Positions 60,101-64,000 of a stretch of 64,000 nucleotides of DNA are shown piece by piece; within the stretch, counting starts at the first letter, position 1, and the number at the start of each line of letters is the position of its first letter. The notes under the pieces were generated by a model. It saw nothing but the letters and a program-made list of their open reading frames with translations, was not told the origin of the DNA and made no database searches. The DNA comes from Bryopsis sp. KO-2023. Its lineage: Eukaryota > Chlorophyta > Ulvophyceae > Bryopsidales > Bryopsidaceae. The translations under genes were made by a program, and so were the position numbers. Location of the stretch: contig BSYQ01000001.1 in assembly GCA_030272585.1 (NCBI GenBank), forward strand, positions 9,377,001 to 9,441,000, in the 5' to 3' direction.

Positions 60101-61752
60101 TTACTTTTCTTTCTCTCCTTCAGTGTTGTTCGCCTGGGCAGCCGCCACTTCGGCGGCCTTTTCCCTCGCCTGCAGGGAAAAGCACAAGTTTCAACGCCAG
60201 TAATTTCAGTAAGGTAAAAAAAAAACATAGACAGGAAGACACCTGGAGGCAATCAAGATTAATAAACATTTTCTATGGAAACAATTCAAATATATTTTTT
60301 AAAAAAACACAGCAGTGGGATCTCCCTGATGAGTGCGCAGGCAGGGTGGAGTTTTGAAAAAGCCGAAACTCACGATCTTCATAGCTTGCTCCGCAACATC
60401 AGGTCCGTATTGCTGGGCAAGGTTTAATGCCATTCCCATTGCAGGACTCTCGATCACCTGTTGAATTGAAAAACAGCATTAGAAAAATAGCCTTCAATCA
60501 CATCCAAACCACCAACCCATATACATCAACCCCTCATATCCACAACAGAAACCCACATACGCGACACCCCGCCAAAACTGAGTGATGATGATGGAGGCCA
60601 ATGACAGCATGTGTGTGAATCTTTTTCAAAAAAAAGACATTGATTGATTGGATGGTTGATGGGCTTCTTCGTGGATCCACACAATCGACAGTACCCATCA
60701 AAAATATCCTGACAGACTATTGATCTCATTCCAGGTTAGCATGCAAATGCGGACCACTACCATGGATTCAAATCTGGTAATCGACATGGTCCATTCCCTC
60801 TTTAGCTACTTACTGATTGAGCAGTGTTGAAAACTGGGTCCAGCTTGGCAGCATACTTCAACAGAAGTGGCTTGACAATCTTATCGTACAAAACCTTGGC
60901 ACCCTGGGCGTCAAGAAATGCACCTCGATCATTCGATTCCAAAAAAAAATCCAATTTTCAAAAAGAACTCTGTGATTGCAGGAGGGTCTGGAGATCTTTT
61001 AATTTCCTGCTTTTCGATCCTTACCTTGAACTGGGGAGCCAACATCCAGATAATAAACAGCAACTTTGCTTCATAGAATAAAGGAATCCTGGTGAAAGGC
61101 AATGCAACCACAGTTCATAACGAAAATAAAATTGAGCAAAAAGTGGCGAGGCTTCGACGGGCACCGAGGCAAAAGATTGAAAGCCAACCCGCGGCAGTTG
61201 CTCACCATCCCAAGATGTCACCCACAAGAGCGTCCGTCGTCGACATCATCGAGTACACCACCCAGTATGTCAGCCACTGCGGACATATGCGAATAGCGAA
61301 GGTAAGCGCAAAAGAAAAACAACGGGGGAAACGTTGAAGGGTCAGTCGCGCCATGTCGATATCAGTAGGACAGGCTGTGAAGACCAGCAAAGATTCTCGT
61401 CGCGACAAACCTGGATGTCGTCTGAAGGGTCCTTGGTCTCGAGAGCCTTGAAACTCGCGTAACTGCGCCAACGACATATGTCACAATCGTCAGCCCAGAT
61501 CTCGTTGTTTCGGTCTCCCTCAACCGGTGGGGAACCGTAAAGATTCAAAGTTCAGGGAAACGAGCACGGAGCATTCGACCAGACCACTCACCATGGGTAT
61601 AAGAACCCAACAAGATGGCTGCTCGCGGAAGGAAAGACAGAAACGAAACCGATCAGACCATCCCGATGAGTGTTCGGCAATCATTCCTGTCGACAGCCTA
61701 CGAAAATATTTTCTACATACCACAGGTACACGGTAAGCCCCAACGACAGCAT
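60101..61752 (-). CDS. REEP/HVA22 (TB2/DP1) family ER-shaping protein, eight exons
   Basis: Exons at 61752-61721, 61618-61592, 61461-61410, 61276-61206, 61088-61025, 60903-60814, 60457-60374 and 60169-60101 encode 162 residues. The family core is clear: HLVGFLYP, then YASFKALETKDPSDDIQ, WLTYWVVYSMMSTTDALVG, IPLFYEAKLLFIIWMLAPQF, GAKVLYDKIVKPLL. These form paired hydrophobic hairpins that curve ER tubules. The C-terminal 50 residues are helical and Ala-rich. Exons 1 and 2 are only 32 and 27 nt; exon 2 follows a strong polypyrimidine tract. Start choice: ATG at 61752 gives a plausible N-terminal hydrophobic start and fits the phase. It is divergent from the CSC1 gene. Confidence 0.85.
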
Positions 61753-62275
61753 CTTCGACTTCCGACCTCACAAGAAGCGCACAGAGCGAGGCAACGCAAC
61801 ACGAGGAATGAAAAATCGACACGCGGGGAGGTTGCCACAACTTCTCTGTGCCGATTGACCGCTGACACGTTATCCAATGATGACTACGCGACGGTTATTC
61901 GACTGCGGCGTTCATCCCAAAGTCGTCCAAAGAATTTCGGTCGCGCGTTTGGATCGGCAGCACTACACAGGATCAGGCGTTCGCGCCGCCACCGTGATCG
62001 CTTTTCGCTTGTGGTGAAAGTCTCCTCCCCTTGTTTCGAAAGGAAACACTTGAGAATTTGGTGCGAACGATGAGGCGTTTATTGCGAAAAATGTCCTGCA
62101 CATTCTGTATCATCGACGTCACAGTGTTTTCTTCCCTGATCGCATTGGACTCCACTTCTGTTGTGTTGCAAAGTCACCTGTATGTCTCTCGCAAGAAAAA
62201 GCCACCTTCTACCATCCAATTGATCCGCTACTCGCTGTATATGTAGGACAAAATCGCCTGAATCCACTCGCAGCC
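61753..62275. promoter_or_regulatory. Divergent promoter region between REEP and CSC1 genes
   Basis: About 520 nt between the two start codons. Small frames on both strands carry no motif. CG dinucleotides are enriched compared with neighbouring introns. Confidence 0.45.
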
Positions 62276-64000
62276 ATGGGAGCCTTGTGTTCCTGTTGCT
62301 GCCGACTGGTTCCTTCAGTGGAAATTGTCGAGCAATATGGTACCTGGATTCCTCCTTCCGACGATGTCGCAAAAGCGAACACTAAAGTGTTCCGTTCGCA
62401 CCACGATACCTTCAGCGTATCAGGCACAAGGACGGCGGACATGAGCGAGTTCGGAGAGGGACACACCTTGTACTTCTACTTTCTCAAGTGGTTCAGCTTC
62501 ATTTTTGCCCTCCTCTTCCTAATCACGGGATTGCCATCGTTGGTGGTAAACGTGCTTGGCAACTACTACGAGGTAAGGCCGGCAGGGTTATGAGAAAGAG
62601 GGCTCGGGCAGATATTGCACCAAAAGATCGAAATGCGAAAGACAAGCAACTGAAGTTTCTTCTTTGTTTCTCTTGCTTTCTTTTTGTAGGAAATCGGTCC
62701 TGAACTTATAGCTATGGGCAATCTAGGGTCTTTCCACGATATCCAAGCTGCTGCGATGATAGCTAACGCTACCGTGGGTGCTTCTGGTTAGTGCACTGAA
62801 TGACAGCATCTGTTTCCTCCTCGTTCGGAACAAAAAAGCATCCAAAATCGACTACACGAATTGAGAGCCCCTTCTTGTTCGTCTAGATATCGAGTTTGAA
62901 GAAGCGACGGTTGCCTTCTTCCGCAACAATGATACGAATGCTGAGCCACTGCACCTTCTTGGCTCCTCGTCGATTAAAAAGGAAGATGCGCAGCTTGCTG
63001 TATCGATTTTGGATTTGATCGGGTGGGCTGAAGTTGCTGCATGCTATGATAACACCACACACAAGAATATGACAAGTTGCCTGAGGATTGGAGATGAACA
63101 ATGGCTTTGCGTTTCCTATGATAGGGCTGTCGTCTACTTCGCAGCGACCTTGCTTGTGATTCGAAGTCAAGAGCGCGTCGCCAAGCAAGTGAACGTTAGC
63201 ACCGTCACCATCGCCGACTACTCGATCCGTGTTACGAATCTCCCTCGCAATGCAAAATCCGAGGAGGTCAGGGAGTTTTTTGAGCGCTACGGAGAAGTTC
63301 TCATGACGGAGCTCGTGAAAACAGACTGTGAGCTGATTTCCTGCGCGAAAGAAAAAAAAGATGCAGTGCAACAGTTTAACCAAGCGAAAGCTATCGTTCA
63401 AAAGAAGGCAATGGCGGTAAGAAACTTCAACCTCAGCTGAAATGCTCGTTTCGTCTTAAATCATTTTCCGTACTGGAAACAACACTTTTGTTTCCTTAGA
63501 ATCCCAAGGGCCATGTCTGGCGCCGATACGTTCAGCAGCTGCCTGAATGGGAAAACAAGGTGGGAAATTGTCTATCGCGCATGGAGGAGTTCTTGTCAAC
63601 GAGGCAGCAAGCCGAAGTCGTGTGTGCTTTCGTGACACTAAAAGAAGAGGACCAGAAGCTCACAATTCTGGACAACTATCCCAACAGCTTTGGAAGACGC
63701 TTGTTCATGCGGAAAACCAAAAGGTTCAGAGGCCAGCACAGACTGAAGGTCGTGTTCACCAGGCAGTGATATTTGCCGCCGCCATCAATCTCCAACAAAG
63801 AACATATAGCTAAGAGCGTTTTCTCTGCCGCAGATACGTCAAGCAACGGAGCCAACTGACATTTTCTGGGAAAATCTACAATTCAGTGCATTTTACCGTT
63901 TCAAGCGAAAAGCCATAACCACGTTGATCAAGTACACGGCTTTGTTGATCGGTTTCGTTCTGGTGAACGTGGCGACGTCGATGAAGCGTGGCGGCAATAC
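62276..64000 (+). CDS. CSC1/TMEM63/OSCA-like mechanosensitive channel, 5' part
   Basis: Exons at 62276-62572, 62690-62786, 62887-63416, 63500-63748 and 63834 to beyond the window edge, with matched phases. The N-terminus is Cys-rich (MGALCSCCC). A first membrane helix follows (FFLKW-type lead, then FIFALLFLITGLPSLVVNVL), an extracytoplasmic segment with two Asn-X-Thr sites, a second helix (VVYFAATLLVI), and the cytosolic PHM7-type RRM-like domain (DYSIRVTNLPRNAKSEEVRE, FFERYGEV). The family hallmark ATEPTDIFWENLQ precedes the next membrane helix (LIKYTALLIGFVLVNVA). The pore-forming helices lie outside the window. The family forms hyperosmolality- or stretch-gated cation channels at the plasma membrane. 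Confidence 0.85.

Noticed and set aside
61615-61735. Plus-strand ORF starting MAARGRKDRNETD as exon 1 of the CSC1 gene
   Set aside because: It is antisense to the polypyrimidine tract and exons 1-2 of the REEP/HVA22 gene, and the CSC1 gene has its own good start at 62276 with nothing requiring an earlier exon.

Overview
This is eukaryotic nuclear DNA. Most genes are split by GT-AG introns with T-rich acceptors, and exon phases join cleanly across introns. There are no operons or Shine-Dalgarno signals. Typical eukaryotic families are present: a DEAH-box helicase, a CID/RPRD-type RNA polymerase II regulator, REEP/HVA22, CSC1/TMEM63, mitochondrial carrier, SR/Sfi1-like and two-RRM proteins. A squalene-hopene-type cyclase and an SfsA-like protein look bacterial in ancestry. 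I infer a free-living protist or microalga and cannot name the lineage from this sequence. All splice models are my own, made by eye; where I give exon coordinates they keep frame, but ends may be off by a base or two.

Layout. 1-2.9 kb: the 5' part of a DIRS-like retroelement on the minus strand (gag-like ORF, in-frame UGA, RT-RNase H), followed by tandem repeats to 3.4 kb. 4.2-21.4 kb is gene-dense: a sphingosine-1-phosphate-phosphatase-like enzyme, a coiled-coil protein (minus), a small secreted protein, a mitochondrial carrier, a long RS-domain/Sfi1-repeat gene with an intact SfsA gene nested inside one of its introns, and a two-RRM protein. 21.6-30.4 kb is repetitive: an ACTTAAG-rich element, then an 8.1-kb element with 1.52-kb terminal direct repeats, a 5-bp target duplication and no coding internal region. 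30.4-43.1 kb is a confusing zone of real-looking exons mixed with frameshifted relics (dysferlin-like, CWF19-like, acyl-CoA-synthetase-like), closed by a second ACTTAAG-rich element in inverted orientation. 44.5-64 kb is clean again: the triterpene cyclase, a two-TM protein (minus), the CID protein, the DEAH helicase (minus), REEP/HVA22 (minus) and the start of a CSC1/TMEM63 channel that leaves the window.

The genes do not form one pathway. RNA metabolism recurs (two-RRM protein, CID protein, DEAH helicase, CWF19-like relic), as does membrane lipid or shape biology (S1P phosphatase, triterpene cyclase, REEP/HVA22). The observations most worth follow-up are the cyclase active-site motif, which is intermediate between squalene-hopene and oxidosqualene cyclases, the SfsA gene nested in an intron, the displaced 11-nt terminus of the 8.1-kb element, and the inverted element ends 21.4 kb apart.
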